Origin: UBA7957 sp965222695
GTDB taxonomy: Bacteria; Pseudomonadota; Gammaproteobacteria; Granulosicoccales; Granulosicoccaceae
Length of the DNA stretch: 64,000 nt
Reading direction: 5' to 3'
Assembly: GCA_965222695.1 (NCBI GenBank)
Contig: OZ244967.1
Coordinates: forward strand, 5,143,525 to 5,207,524
Every line of letters starts with the position of its first letter. The first letter of the stretch is position 1. The position numbers were made by a program, and so were the translations under genes. Below, piece after piece: positions 25,283 to 34,608 of the stretch. The notes below the pieces were generated by a model. The model saw nothing but the letters and a program-made list of their open reading frames with translations. It searched no databases and had not been told where the DNA came from.

Positions 25283-26020
25283 ATGAATATTTCCGTAAAA
25301 CAGGAAAAAAACCGCTATTTGATTTTCCCTCAGGGCGAAAAGTCGGTTCGGACGGAACTGTTTGATGTTTGCTGGTTAGAGACCCAGGGGCTATTGCAGT
25401 GGCGGCACAAGGAGGGGCGGGGCGGTGTAGACTTTTTTGGGCGGGACGATGACGAATTTGCACTGCGTGCTTATCGGCGAGGCGGTCTAATCGCCAATTT
25501 CTCCAGCCACAGCTATATATGGTCGGGGTTGAAAAACACAAGAGCCTGGCGGGAGCTGGAGCTGTTGCTGGAAATGACCAGGCGGAATCTGCCGGTACCC
25601 CGCCCTTATGCAGCTCTGGTACAGAGAACCGGAATGACATACAGGGCGTATTTGATCACCTATCGACTGACCGAGACTCAAACGCTGGCTGAACGGTTAA
25701 AACAGAATCCTTTACCCGCGGACCTTTGGCAAGGGATCGGCGGTATGATCAGGCGATTTCATGATCGGCACGTTTACCACGCAGACCTCAATGCCACCAA
25801 TATACTCATCAACCGAGATCAGGAAACTTTTCTTATCGACTTCGATAAGGGAGGAATCAGAAAAAATCGACGGGGTGGATGGAAATATGACAACCTGAAA
25901 CGTTTACAGCGTTCATTGAAAAAACAGAAATCGAGGAATCAAAACTTTTATTACTCTGAAAACGAGTGGTCAATACTTTCCCGTGCCTACGCTGATATGC
26001 CGTTTGGGGCGCGTGTCTAA
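25283..26020 (+). CDS. kdkA: 3-deoxy-D-manno-octulosonic acid kinase
   Basis: A 245-residue kinase that phosphorylates the first Kdo residue of LPS, as in Haemophilus and Vibrio where a single phosphorylated Kdo is present. YHADLNATNILI near residue 170 is the catalytic loop and IDFDKGG the metal-binding DFD; RRGGLIANF at about 65 belongs to the ATP-binding lobe. I start at the ATG at 25283 (MNISVKQEKNRYLIFP) rather than 34 codons earlier, to match family length. Its last 51 bases overlap the 3' end of waaA on the other strand, and it pairs with waaA functionally. Confidence 0.9.
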   Translation: MNISVKQEKNRYLIFPQGEKSVRTELFDVCWLETQGLLQWRHKEGRGGVDFFGRDDDEFALRAYRRGGLIANFSSHSYIWSGLKNTRAWRELELLLEMTRRNLPVPRPYAALVQRTGMTYRAYLITYRLTETQTLAERLKQNPLPADLWQGIGGMIRRFHDRHVYHADLNATNILINRDQETFLIDFDKGGIRKNRRGGWKYDNLKRLQRSLKKQKSRNQNFYYSENEWSILSRAYADMPFGARV

Positions 26021-27265
26021 ATCGAGCAGTTCCATAATTTTCCCGAAATACCGATCGGCCACCCCCGTTTGGCTTTCACATAGCTGTTTTGCCTTGACGG
26101 CAAGAGAATGCCTCCTTTCAGCGTTATCCAGTAATATGCAAACCCTGTCCATCAATTCCTTTTCATTAATTATTTTCGTCAATGCAGAGTGACTCTGGAG
26201 CAATGCACACTCGTCTTCGAAATTATGCATATAAGGGCCTGTAATAACCGTGACTCCGAGCAGGGCCGGTTCGATCAGATTGTGTCCTCCGATCGGGACC
26301 AGCGAGCCTCCCATAAAAACCAGCTTTGCGTGAGCCATAAATGCGGACATTTCTCCCAAAGTATCCAGTAAGTAGACTTTCGTTGTCGGATGCGGTACAG
26401 GGACATGGCTCCTCAATTGCACCGAAGGGGTCACCGTTTTCAGCTGTTGAACGATTTTGTGACGCCGTTCAGGATGCCTTGGCGCAATCACGAGCAGCTC
26501 ACTGCGCTCCCGGTCGATCCATTCACGACATAAACGAAGCTCCTCGTCATCGTGGGTAGAGGCAGCCAACCAATAGGGCCGGTTGATAAACGATTTATTC
26601 CCAGAAATGGTGGGTTTTTGATTGGAGAATTTTAAACTTCCCACGACTTGCAGTTTTTGCTTATCCATTCCCAGTTGGAGAAATTTGTTCTTTTCATTTT
26701 CACTCTTTGCCAGTACGGCCAGCACGGATCGCAGGCTGCTGCCATAGGTATTGAGCAACCACTTATAACTACCGAGGGTTTTGTTTGATAAACGCGCGTT
26801 AAATAAAATAACCGGAATCCGGGTTTGACCGGCACGAAGAAACATTTCCGGCCAGATTTCGGTTTCCATGACCAGCAGGGCTTGCGGTTTGTGGATTTGC
26901 AAAAACCTATTGACCGCGAAGCTGTAGTCCAGGGGAAAATAAGCATGTCTGCAATTTTCTATTTTCTTGTCAAGAAGAAGTCTTTTCCCTGTGGGTGTAG
27001 TTGTACTGATCAAAATCGGTAAATGCGGAAAGGACTTTCTGAATTTTTCGATTAAAGCACCGGCGGTGTTGATTTCACCAACGGATGCGCAATGAAACCA
27101 GAGGGGGTTGCTGATTTCAGATTCCGCAAAACCGAGCCTTTGCAAAAAATAAGTCAACCCGCCATCCTTCACCGCACGGTAAACTGTATACAAAACTATC
27201 ACGGGAAACATTGCCAGAAATACACATCTGTATAGCGCGATCGTCTTATTATCCAGGCTTGTCAT
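25970..27265 (-). CDS. waaA: Kdo transferase
   Basis: A 431-residue membrane-anchored GT-B enzyme that adds Kdo from CMP-Kdo to lipid IVA. An N-terminal membrane anchor (about 8-28) is followed by WFHCASVGEINTAGALI, ISTTTPTGKRLL, the YFPLDYSFAVNRFL region, LLVMETEIWPEMF, and the C-terminal VFMGGSLVPIGGHNLIEPALLGV, all standard WaaA marks. Whether it adds one or two Kdo cannot be read, but the adjoining kdkA suggests one. It overlaps the next gene start (27262) by four bases and kdkA by 51 bases at the 3' ends. Confidence 0.95.
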   Translation of the reverse strand: MTSLDNKTIALYRCVFLAMFPVIVLYTVYRAVKDGGLTYFLQRLGFAESEISNPLWFHCASVGEINTAGALIEKFRKSFPHLPILISTTTPTGKRLLLDKKIENCRHAYFPLDYSFAVNRFLQIHKPQALLVMETEIWPEMFLRAGQTRIPVILFNARLSNKTLGSYKWLLNTYGSSLRSVLAVLAKSENEKNKFLQLGMDKQKLQVVGSLKFSNQKPTISGNKSFINRPYWLAASTHDDEELRLCREWIDRERSELLVIAPRHPERRHKIVQQLKTVTPSVQLRSHVPVPHPTTKVYLLDTLGEMSAFMAHAKLVFMGGSLVPIGGHNLIEPALLGVTVITGPYMHNFEDECALLQSHSALTKIINEKELMDRVCILLDNAERRHSLAVKAKQLCESQTGVADRYFGKIMELLDLDTRPKRHISVGTGKY

Positions 27266-28194
27266 TTATAGGGATTCGGCAATTCTTTTGACGGAGGCTT
27301 AAACCGTTTATGCAGCCAGAAATACTGTTCCGGATATTTTCGGATATGTGATTCAAATAATCGGTTCAGTGTCTCCGTATCAGCTTTTGCGTCATTTGTG
27401 GGTATATTCTCCATCGGCGGAAATATATACAGTTTATAGGTTCCGGATTCACTGTCTCTGACGGGTAGATAGGGCAATACTCTGGCGCCTGTCATTCTCG
27501 CCATTCGACTTGTCCCGGGAGTTGTTAATACCGTCCGTGAAAAAAAAGTGCTGGCGATACCGCCGTTTCTCTTACTTACCGATTGGTCAGGAGAGTACCA
27601 GACAATTCCGCCTTCTTTCAGCCATCTGATCATCTTGCGGATATCTTTATTATCGATCATTTCATAAACATAACGGCTGCGCTTATATTTCAATAAGGCC
27701 GCATAGAGCAGGTTACGGGGTTCATCGGCAACGGCCTTGATTCGAGGTATCTGGGTGGCCAGCCAGGCTCCGCAAAATTCCAGTGTACTAAAATGCGCCT
27801 GTAATAGTATTATACCGTGATCGGCTGCGAGTGCTTTGTCCAGATACTCTTTACCGATTAACTCAAATCGGTGCTCTAGCCGGGACATGGGCTGGAACCA
27901 CAAGGTGGCCATTTCAGCTATGGTATAGCCGATATGCCGGTAGGAATTGAGCGCCAGACCGTGGCGTTCCGAATCTTGCATTTCCGGAAATGCAAGCCGC
28001 AGATTAATACCGCAGATTTTTCGTCTTGATGGAATGAGATAATACAGGCACTGACCTATTCCGCCGGCAATTTTTAACTGCCAGCTGAACGGAAGGCGTG
28101 ACAAAAGGTAAATAAAGACAAGGCCGATCCAACTGGGCCAGAATGCCGGTGAGGAAAAATCGCGCGGACGAAATTGAGCTTGTTTGTTTTGCAC
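27262..28194 (-). CDS. Lysophospholipid acyltransferase family protein (LpxL/HtrB-like lipid A acyltransferase)
   Basis: A 310-residue protein of the late lipid A acyltransferase family, using acyl-ACP at the inner membrane. The catalytic HX4E motif appears as HFSTLE (LLQAHFSTLEFCGAW, about residue 127). An N-terminal membrane anchor lies at about 17-40, and the RDSESGTYKLYIFPPMENIP block is typical. It may act as LpxL or LpxM. The stop overlaps the waaA start by four bases (ATGA), so the two genes are translationally coupled. Confidence 0.9.
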   Translation of the reverse strand: MQNKQAQFRPRDFSSPAFWPSWIGLVFIYLLSRLPFSWQLKIAGGIGQCLYYLIPSRRKICGINLRLAFPEMQDSERHGLALNSYRHIGYTIAEMATLWFQPMSRLEHRFELIGKEYLDKALAADHGIILLQAHFSTLEFCGAWLATQIPRIKAVADEPRNLLYAALLKYKRSRYVYEMIDNKDIRKMIRWLKEGGIVWYSPDQSVSKRNGGIASTFFSRTVLTTPGTSRMARMTGARVLPYLPVRDSESGTYKLYIFPPMENIPTNDAKADTETLNRLFESHIRKYPEQYFWLHKRFKPPSKELPNPYK

Positions 28195-28243
28195 GCCTTG
28201 TTCCGGAATCTAAAAAGCAGCCGACAGTGAACTGAGTTCCTGG

Positions 28244-28816
28244 TCAGGCAAGCAGTTTTCGATTGATCTCTCTAAACCGGGGATGGGTACTGTCCCGCAG
28301 CCATTCGTACAACACGGATTCACGATTGGTAATTTGCGCTCCGGCTGCCTGAATACGTCTCAACCCGTTGAATTTATTATGTTCGTATCGGGAGCAGACC
28401 GCGTCTTCCACCGCAAATACGGAATAGTCCGATTTTAAGAGTGAAAAAGCCGTTTGCAGAACGCAAACATGCGCTTCTACGCCGCAGATGATAATTTCCC
28501 GGCGACCGCTGATTTCAAGGTAGCGGACAAATTCTTTACTATCGCATGCGGAAAAGCAGGTTTTCTCAACCACCCGGCTTTGCGGTGGCCGGGCGTCAAG
28601 CAGGGTGGGGTGAGTGTTGCCCAGCCGGTTTGAGTATTGTTCGGTGAACAACACCGGGACCTTCAAGATACGTGCGGCTTGCAATAATCGGCTGGCATTG
28701 TTGACTACGCTGGTTGCGTTTTTTCCTTCAATCGTAGCCATGAGCTTTTCTTGAATATCCAGAAAGACCACTAGCGAATTATCCACTGAGCACAACTCAG
28801 GGTGAGAAATGTTCAC
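28244..28816 (-). CDS. Isochorismatase-family cysteine hydrolase
   Basis: A 190-residue single-domain hydrolase. The triad is visible: Asp in VVFLDIQEKL (about 20), Lys in VVEKTCFSA, and Cys in CGVEAHVCVLQTAFSLL (about 118). Members hydrolyse amides or pterin-like compounds; the substrate here is unknown. It overlaps the end of tolC by four bases, so it is read in the tolC transcript. Confidence 0.9.
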   Translation of the reverse strand: MNISHPELCSVDNSLVVFLDIQEKLMATIEGKNATSVVNNASRLLQAARILKVPVLFTEQYSNRLGNTHPTLLDARPPQSRVVEKTCFSACDSKEFVRYLEISGRREIIICGVEAHVCVLQTAFSLLKSDYSVFAVEDAVCSRYEHNKFNGLRRIQAAGAQITNRESVLYEWLRDSTHPRFREINRKLLA

Positions 28817-30117
28817 TTGGGATTTAACCAGCCGTTTACCGTTTCCAGATCACCCAGAGTTAAAATTCCCGCGGCTTGCTTAAGATTGAGCGTATTGAGA
28901 ATGTAGTCATATCGGGCACTGGAATAGTTCGCTCTGGCCCTATAGGTGTCTCTCAGGGATTGTAAAACATCAACCGCCGTTCGGGTGCCGACCTCGAAGC
29001 CCGTTTCCGTCGCTTCCGCCGCCACTTGCGTAGACTGCAGTGCCTGTTTGAGTGCTTTCACCCTGCTGATGCCGGCAATAACGCCACGGTAAGCATTGCG
29101 CGTTTGCTGTGCTGTACTACGCCGTGCAAGTTCGTATTGTTCTGCAGCGAATTTGGCCTGAGATTTCGCTTCCCTGGTGCGGGAACTGACCAGGCCTCCC
29201 GAGTAAATCGGTACATCCAATTGCAGTTGAACCGAGCCGGATTCCGAGTCACCCGTACCGCCGTTTTGTTCGGTTTTTGACATGGAACCGCTTGCCCCCA
29301 GGGTCGGGTAATGGCCGGATCTTGCAGACTGAATCTGCTGATTGGCAATTTCCGCGTCGTACTCGGCCACGCGCAGTGTCAGGTTCGAGGTTTCGGCGGT
29401 TTCCACCCATTTTTCCACTTCTGCGGGATCGGGCTTTATCAGGGGCGCATCTTCGGTCAGCGCGGAATAGTTTTCGATGCCTTGACCCGTCATCACCCGC
29501 AAAGCCTCACGCGCGCTGGCAAGACTGTTTTCTGCAGCGATTTCTTCGGCAACCGCCAAATCGTAGGCGGCCTGAGCCTCTTTGACATCGGTGACCGCAA
29601 TAAGCCCCACTTCAAAACGTCGCTCCGCCTGCTCCAATTGTTGTTCTATGGCCTTTTTTTCCGACATGGCAAATTGCAGGTTATCCTGGGCGGCGAGAAC
29701 ATCGAAATACACCTGAGCGGCGCGAAAAATCAAATTTTGTTCAGCGGAAGTGAGTTCTGCCTGCGCACGGGCAACACTTAAATCTGCTTGTTTGACAGCG
29801 ATATGATCGCGCCTGTTGAACAAGGATTGATTGAGTGAAAGCGATATATTGTTGCTGGCGTAGCTGTCATTACGGTCGTCATTGGCATCAACGAGCCCGG
29901 TTCTGCCGGATGCGTTGATCTGAGGTAAAAATGCAGCTTTGGCTTGTGATCTGGACTCCAGGGTACTTTGATAGCTGTGTGTTGCGGCCTGAAACTGTGC
30001 ATCATTTGTCAATGCAAGGTGATATATGTCGAGAAGATCTTCGGCCTGTGCCAATTGAGAATTACCGAAAAGAGTGACGATCGTCAGCATCGAGCTGGCA
30101 AGCTGCGCAAATCTCAT
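28813..30117 (-). CDS. tolC: TolC family outer-membrane protein
   Basis: A 434-residue outer-membrane efflux and type I secretion channel. The signal peptide MRFAQLASSMLTIVTLFGNSQLAQA is followed by two repeats of the TolC fold: ENLIFRAAQ- and ARAN-type coiled-coil helices, with LNQSLFNRRD and LDVPIYSGGLVSSRTREA as the strand/turn marks. I prefer the ATG at 30117, which gives a clean signal peptide, to the ATG at 30180. The neighbour pcm-like gene upstream is the common gammaproteobacterial arrangement. It is the only outer-membrane factor in the window and may partner the RND pair at 3.2-7.5 kb. Confidence 0.93.
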   Translation of the reverse strand: MRFAQLASSMLTIVTLFGNSQLAQAEDLLDIYHLALTNDAQFQAATHSYQSTLESRSQAKAAFLPQINASGRTGLVDANDDRNDSYASNNISLSLNQSLFNRRDHIAVKQADLSVARAQAELTSAEQNLIFRAAQVYFDVLAAQDNLQFAMSEKKAIEQQLEQAERRFEVGLIAVTDVKEAQAAYDLAVAEEIAAENSLASAREALRVMTGQGIENYSALTEDAPLIKPDPAEVEKWVETAETSNLTLRVAEYDAEIANQQIQSARSGHYPTLGASGSMSKTEQNGGTGDSESGSVQLQLDVPIYSGGLVSSRTREAKSQAKFAAEQYELARRSTAQQTRNAYRGVIAGISRVKALKQALQSTQVAAEATETGFEVGTRTAVDVLQSLRDTYRARANYSSARYDYILNTLNLKQAAGILTLGDLETVNGWLNPK

Positions 30118-30253
30118 AGTTTGTCTGTCCAAATTAAATGTGTCCGTAATGCGGAAAAAAAAGCCGGAAAATACTTCCATGGTTGCGTATCCCTATCAGC
30201 TGCTGATACTACCTCATGGATTGGTGATAAGGTCATGGCTTTTGTCTGAACAA

Positions 30254-30892
30254 CTACTGCAGGATTTGTGAGGGTTCGACCCAGGTTTCGAACATGATTT
30301 CTTCCGACCATTCGGTTTCCGAGACACGGGTGATCAGCACAGCGCGGTGTACCGGTTGCTTGCTGCCACCGACAAATCCGAAGATTCTTCCTTCTATGGC
30401 CAACTTGTCCTTGCACGATTGCGGAATTGTGTCTACAGATCCGCTGAACAAGATGGCGTCGTACTGCTCACCCTTGCCACAGAATTTACTGTTATCGGGC
30501 GCGTCGATATTAAAATTGCTGAATCCAAGTTCCTTCAGCTTTGACTCTGCCCTGGATGCGAGTTCCTGATCGGATTCAATGCTATCGACATGCCGGCACA
30601 GGGATGCCATGCAGGCTGTCAAATAGCCGCTGCCGGTTCCTATTTCCAATACTTGGTCGTTCGGGCCCAGGGCCAGATTTTGTAATATTCGTCCTTCGAT
30701 ATTAGGATTGAGCATTTTCTGACCCTGGCCGATAGGAAGTCGAGTATCGGCAAATGCCAAGGATTTTAGTTCATCGGGCAAAAAATGTTCTCTGGGGATT
30801 TCAGCAAGTACGTTTAGAACTCTCTGATCGAGGACTTCCCAAGGGCGAACTTGCTGTTCGATCATATTGTCTCGCGCTGCTTGATAATTCAT
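30254..30892 (-). CDS. Protein-L-isoaspartate O-methyltransferase family protein
   Basis: A 212-residue SAM-dependent methyltransferase-fold protein. The SAM-binding motif VLEIGTGSGYLTACMASL is at about residue 78, preceded by IGQGQKMLNPNIEGRIL. The Pcm family repairs isoaspartyl residues, but copies located just upstream of tolC often lack shown activity and may have another role. Here the usual TIS acceptor block is replaced by IGQGQ. The gap to tolC is 136 bases. Confidence 0.87.
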   Translation of the reverse strand: MNYQAARDNMIEQQVRPWEVLDQRVLNVLAEIPREHFLPDELKSLAFADTRLPIGQGQKMLNPNIEGRILQNLALGPNDQVLEIGTGSGYLTACMASLCRHVDSIESDQELASRAESKLKELGFSNFNIDAPDNSKFCGKGEQYDAILFSGSVDTIPQSCKDKLAIEGRIFGFVGGSKQPVHRAVLITRVSETEWSEEIMFETWVEPSQILQ

Positions 30893-30972
30893 TGTTTAAT
30901 TCTCTGATACTAACGGTACTCCGGTCCGGCGCTTATTCTAACCTGAAACGCACTGATTTGCGCGATCTGTGC

Positions 30973-32139
30973 TCAAGTACACTTGCCCTTTACGGCGTCT
31001 TGAAAAATCATTCGATACTCATCGCTGCTGAAAGCGATCGGGTTTGCGCCGGCTGACGGATCGTTTACTGCCATTTTGCCCACCAAGTCGGCTTGCTCCA
31101 GATCTATGCCAACTTCCGCAAGGGTATGTGCTATACCCAGTTGCTGACGCAATTCCAGAACCCAACTTAGGAAGGCATTGAACCCGGGCTCCTCCAGTTC
31201 AAGCCAGAGACTGAGTCGATTGAGCCGGTCTGATATTGCTTTTTTATTGTGTATCAAGACATAAGGCATAAGGATAGCGTTCAACAGTCCGTGATGAGTT
31301 CCATACAGTGCGCCCAGGGAATGCGCCAGGGCATGCATTGCTCCAAGGCCTTTTTGAAAGGCAGTCGCCCCCATGCTGGAGGCGACCAGCATCTGTGTCC
31401 GCGCTTCAATATTATTGCCTTCCGAATAGGCCAGCGGCAGATTTTCCTTGACCCGTCTTATACCTTCCACCGCTATTCCCTCGGCCATGGGGTGGTAGAA
31501 TGGTGAACATAGGGCCTCAAGGTTGTGTGACAAGGCATCCATTCCGGTTGCAGCGGTTATAGCAGGCGGTAGCCCGACAGTCAGCTCCGGATCGAGTATG
31601 ACAATCGAGGGTAAGATTTTGGGGTGAAAAATAATTTTCTTGAGTTTCCGGTCAGTGTCGGTAATCACCGAAGCTCTTCCGACTTCTGAACCCGTTCCCG
31701 CAGTTGTAGGAACAGCGATAACGGATGCCACGCCTTCACTGTTAACCCGTTTCCAATTGTCGCCAATGTCTTCGAAATCCCAGATTGGCCTATTTTGCCC
31801 CGCCATAAGGGCGACGGCTTTGGCCGCATCCAGTGCCGAGCCCCCGCCTAAAGCGATGACGCCATCGTGATTTTCCTGGTGATAGGCAAGCACACCCTGC
31901 ATGACGTTTTGGCCACTTGGATTTGCCTGTATTTGGCTGAATACACGACATGTTAAACCGGCGTCGGCGCAGCTGTTGATTGAGTCTTCAACCATTGGCA
32001 GATCTACCAGCCCCGGATCGGTTACTAACATCGGTGCCCGGATCCCAAGCTCAAGGCACGCATCCCCGAGTTCCGCTATTCGTCCTGCTCCCAGTCTGAT
32101 ATCAGTGGGATAATTCCAATTTGCCTGCAAACTGTTCAT
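30973..32139 (-). CDS. Iron-containing alcohol dehydrogenase
   Basis: A 388-residue group III (iron-dependent) dehydrogenase. GVIALGGGSALDAAKAVAL is the NAD(P)-binding glycine-rich part, VPTTAGTGSEV the substrate loop, and the metal ligands are in TGMDALSHNLEAL and AMHALAHSLGALYGTHHG. The substrate may be a short alcohol or aldehyde. It lies 53 bases after the aldehyde dehydrogenase gene on the same strand, so the two may convert an alcohol to the acid through the aldehyde. Confidence 0.92.
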   Translation of the reverse strand: MNSLQANWNYPTDIRLGAGRIAELGDACLELGIRAPMLVTDPGLVDLPMVEDSINSCADAGLTCRVFSQIQANPSGQNVMQGVLAYHQENHDGVIALGGGSALDAAKAVALMAGQNRPIWDFEDIGDNWKRVNSEGVASVIAVPTTAGTGSEVGRASVITDTDRKLKKIIFHPKILPSIVILDPELTVGLPPAITAATGMDALSHNLEALCSPFYHPMAEGIAVEGIRRVKENLPLAYSEGNNIEARTQMLVASSMGATAFQKGLGAMHALAHSLGALYGTHHGLLNAILMPYVLIHNKKAISDRLNRLSLWLELEEPGFNAFLSWVLELRQQLGIAHTLAEVGIDLEQADLVGKMAVNDPSAGANPIAFSSDEYRMIFQDAVKGKCT

Positions 32140-32192
32140 AGATTCGACTCACTAACTGCCAGTAGGGTTGATGTTCGTCTATCAGGAGTAAT

Positions 32193-33584
32193 TTATATAC
32201 CGGTTTTCAGATGGTAAGACTTTGGACGCGTCAGCGATTCGTAACCCAGGCTTGAAAGAGTGCAACCTCTTCCGGAGTTCTTTATTCCGGTCCAGGCAAG
32301 CGCAGGATCGAGATAGTCGCATCGATTTAGAAATACCGTACCGCAGTCGATTTGGTCCGCAATTCGTTCGCCCGTGTCCGTGTCAGATGTAAACACGGCT
32401 GCGGTTAACCCGTACTCACTGTCATTCATCAGCGAGATGGCTTCCACGTCGGAAGAGACTTTTTGAATGCCCACGAGCGGACCAAAGCTTTCCTCGGTCA
32501 TGACACGCATAGAGTGATCGACATGACTCAGAATTTGCGGAGCCAAATAGGGTGTACCCTGGCGGCTTTGTGGAAAGCGTTTCTCATCAATGTGGATACG
32601 TGCGCCTTTACCGATGGCTTCCTGAATCTGATCTCTCACAAAATCCGCGGCAGCGGTTTTGACCAATGGGCCCAGGGTGCTCTTGGGGTCATCCGGCCGG
32701 CCCAGTTGATAGTCGTTCACCAAGGAAACAGCTTGCGCGAGAAACTCATCATACAGAGATTCATGTACATAAATTCTTTCTATACCGCAGCAGGACTGTC
32801 CGGAATTAAAAAACGCGCCGTCTATTGCCGTTTCAACCGCATAGCCAAGATCCGCATCGGCCCGAATGTACGCAGGATCCTTGCCGCCGAGTTCAAGTCC
32901 GATGGATTTGAAATAGCCCGCGGCAGCCCGTTCCACCATTTGTCCGCCGCTGACCGAACCCGTAAACGCAACAAAATCGATGTCATCTGCTGCAATCATG
33001 GATCCGGTATCTTGGTGATTAAGATGCAAAAACTGAAAAACGCCGAAAGGCAGGCCCGCGGAATCGAACGCCTCTTTTATACGTTCGGCACAAAGTGGTG
33101 TCTGGACCGAATGTTTTAAAATAACGCTGTTGCCGGCCAGAATTGCAGGGACTATGCTGTTAACGGCGGTGAGGTAAGGATAATTCCACGGTGCTATTAC
33201 AAATGCCACGCCCAGTGCCTGTCTTTTGATGTATCGCTTAAAGCCGGGTTTGTCCACTATATTCAGAGTCGCCAGGCTCTCGTCGGCAATCTCAATCATA
33301 TAACGGGCTCGTTCTTCAAATCCGTTAATTTCTCCCCCGGCATAAGCTATAGGCCTGCCCATTTGCCAGGAGATTTCTTCGGCGAGACTCTCTTTTTTAG
33401 TGATGAAAGCATCGACCATGGAACTGCAGATCGCCTTGCGCGTCGTCAAGTCGGTTTGCTGCCAACGCCGCTGTGCCTCGGAAGCCAGTTTTACGCACTG
33501 TCGTATCTGGGATTTGCTGGCAAACGACCGTTCTACATACACAGAGCCGTCCACGGGAGATAGGGTTTGGAATGTTTGGGTCAT
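32193..33584 (-). CDS. NAD(P)-dependent aldehyde dehydrogenase family protein
   Basis: A 463-residue ALDH. The cofactor site APWNYPYLTAVNSIVPAILAGN is at about 140, FTGSVSGGQMVERAA and GLELGGKDPAYI carry the catalytic Glu region, and FNSGQSCCGIERIYVHE the catalytic Cys. The C-terminal TEESFGPLVGIQKV block is present. A GGTGGAG precedes the ATG. It forms a two-gene unit with the iron alcohol dehydrogenase. Substrate unknown; succinate-semialdehyde-type ALDH and aminoaldehyde-type are alternatives. Confidence 0.93.
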   Translation of the reverse strand: MTQTFQTLSPVDGSVYVERSFASKSQIRQCVKLASEAQRRWQQTDLTTRKAICSSMVDAFITKKESLAEEISWQMGRPIAYAGGEINGFEERARYMIEIADESLATLNIVDKPGFKRYIKRQALGVAFVIAPWNYPYLTAVNSIVPAILAGNSVILKHSVQTPLCAERIKEAFDSAGLPFGVFQFLHLNHQDTGSMIAADDIDFVAFTGSVSGGQMVERAAAGYFKSIGLELGGKDPAYIRADADLGYAVETAIDGAFFNSGQSCCGIERIYVHESLYDEFLAQAVSLVNDYQLGRPDDPKSTLGPLVKTAAADFVRDQIQEAIGKGARIHIDEKRFPQSRQGTPYLAPQILSHVDHSMRVMTEESFGPLVGIQKVSSDVEAISLMNDSEYGLTAAVFTSDTDTGERIADQIDCGTVFLNRCDYLDPALAWTGIKNSGRGCTLSSLGYESLTRPKSYHLKTGI

Positions 33585-33737
33585 GGGAACGCTCCACCGA
33601 AGATAGAGTACAGGCGCTCTTAACAGGCTCTAAGACTTCGGCCAGGAAATTTTACCGCAGTCTATAAGCTTTTAAGCTGTCTGGGTGAAGGCCAGCTAAG
33701 CGGTGTTGGGAGAAGAAACTCCCGGGCTGCCTAAACC

Positions 33738-33770
33738 AAAAAACGCGGGCCTTCTCGACACGCGTTTTTT
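33738..33770 (-). terminator. Rho-independent terminator after the cold-shock gene
   Basis: AAAAAACGCG (33738-33747) pairs with CGCGTTTTTT (33761-33770). On the minus strand, downstream of the csp stop at 33801, this forms a 10-base stem that ends in a run of T. Confidence 0.75.
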
Positions 33771-33800
33771 AAGGACAGAAGATGGGCGGATAATACGAAA

Positions 33801-34004
33801 CTACGCTGACTTGACGTTGCTGGCCTGTGGGCCCTTTGCGCCCTGCTCGATGTCAAAAGTCACTTTCTGACCTTCCGCCAGAGTTTTAAAACCGGTCCCG
33901 TCTATAGCCGAGAAGTGCACGAATACGTCGTCCCCACCACTATCCTGCGCAATAAATCCAAAACCTTTTGATTCGTTAAACCATTTTACTGTGCCTGTTG
34001 CCAT
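33801..34004 (-). CDS. Cold-shock protein
   Basis: A 67-residue single-stranded nucleic-acid-binding beta barrel of the CspA family. The RNA-binding motifs are KGFGFI (RNP1) and VFVHFSAI (RNP2). It acts as an RNA chaperone. Whether it is cold-induced is not apparent; the region upstream (to 34608) is long, which would allow a 5' UTR of the cspA type, but no cold-box was recognised. GAGG lies 12 bases before the ATG. It has its own terminator. Confidence 0.95.
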   Translation of the reverse strand: MATGTVKWFNESKGFGFIAQDSGGDDVFVHFSAIDGTGFKTLAEGQKVTFDIEQGAKGPQASNVKSA

Positions 34005-34608
34005 TTAATTCAAAGCCTCAATATTACTAATTACATGTGCTGCGACTGTTTCAGCAATCAGGTGAGTCACAGCAAATACGTAATTTACCTTGAACAACGA
34101 CCAGCTTTCTGATGCCGCCCGGCAAGTTTACAAGATACCGCTGAAGTGTAAAAGGTGTTTTGCGATTTATATATCACTGATAGGCAAACATTTTATGTGA
34201 TCACAATCGGCTGGATCTAAAACAGGGAAAAAGTGAGTTCAACGGCGGCGCAGGGCCTTCCGAGGGCAAACGGTGATCGGTTATCGAATATGATAAAAAA
34301 TTGACGGATACTGCGACGTGGCTCTTGTGAAATCAGCGTGATCGTCGATAATACCAATTAATGGATTTGCCCCGTTCAGGAGCCATGGTGATTAAATATG
34401 AGTTGTATTGATCGCCGGCAAGCATACGCCGTTCATAATCCGGTAGAATAAAAAGTATCGGAGGGGTTATCGGGAATCAGGCGCAGAGCTGAAATTTCCG
34501 AAAACTTCGTGCCTCGCTTGCCACTCTGCGTGTATCGTGAAACATTAGTGAGAACCAAAGGGTTCAACGGTATGTTCTGATGACACGGCGCTCTCAGGCG
34601 GTTAGGGT
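34005..34608. other. 604-base gap upstream of the cold-shock gene and the hypothetical protein
   Basis: This divergent gap must hold the csp promoter and leader on the minus strand and the start signals for the plus-strand gene at 34609. I found no convincing -35/-10 pair, cold-box or known RNA. The self-complementary TGTGATCACA at about 34196-34205 is too compact to be a CRP site. No open frame is credible. Confidence 0.4.

Noticed and set aside
34196..34205. TGTGATCACA as a possible CRP site upstream of the cold-shock gene
   Set aside because: The half sites TGTGA and TCACA need a six-base spacer; here they abut.
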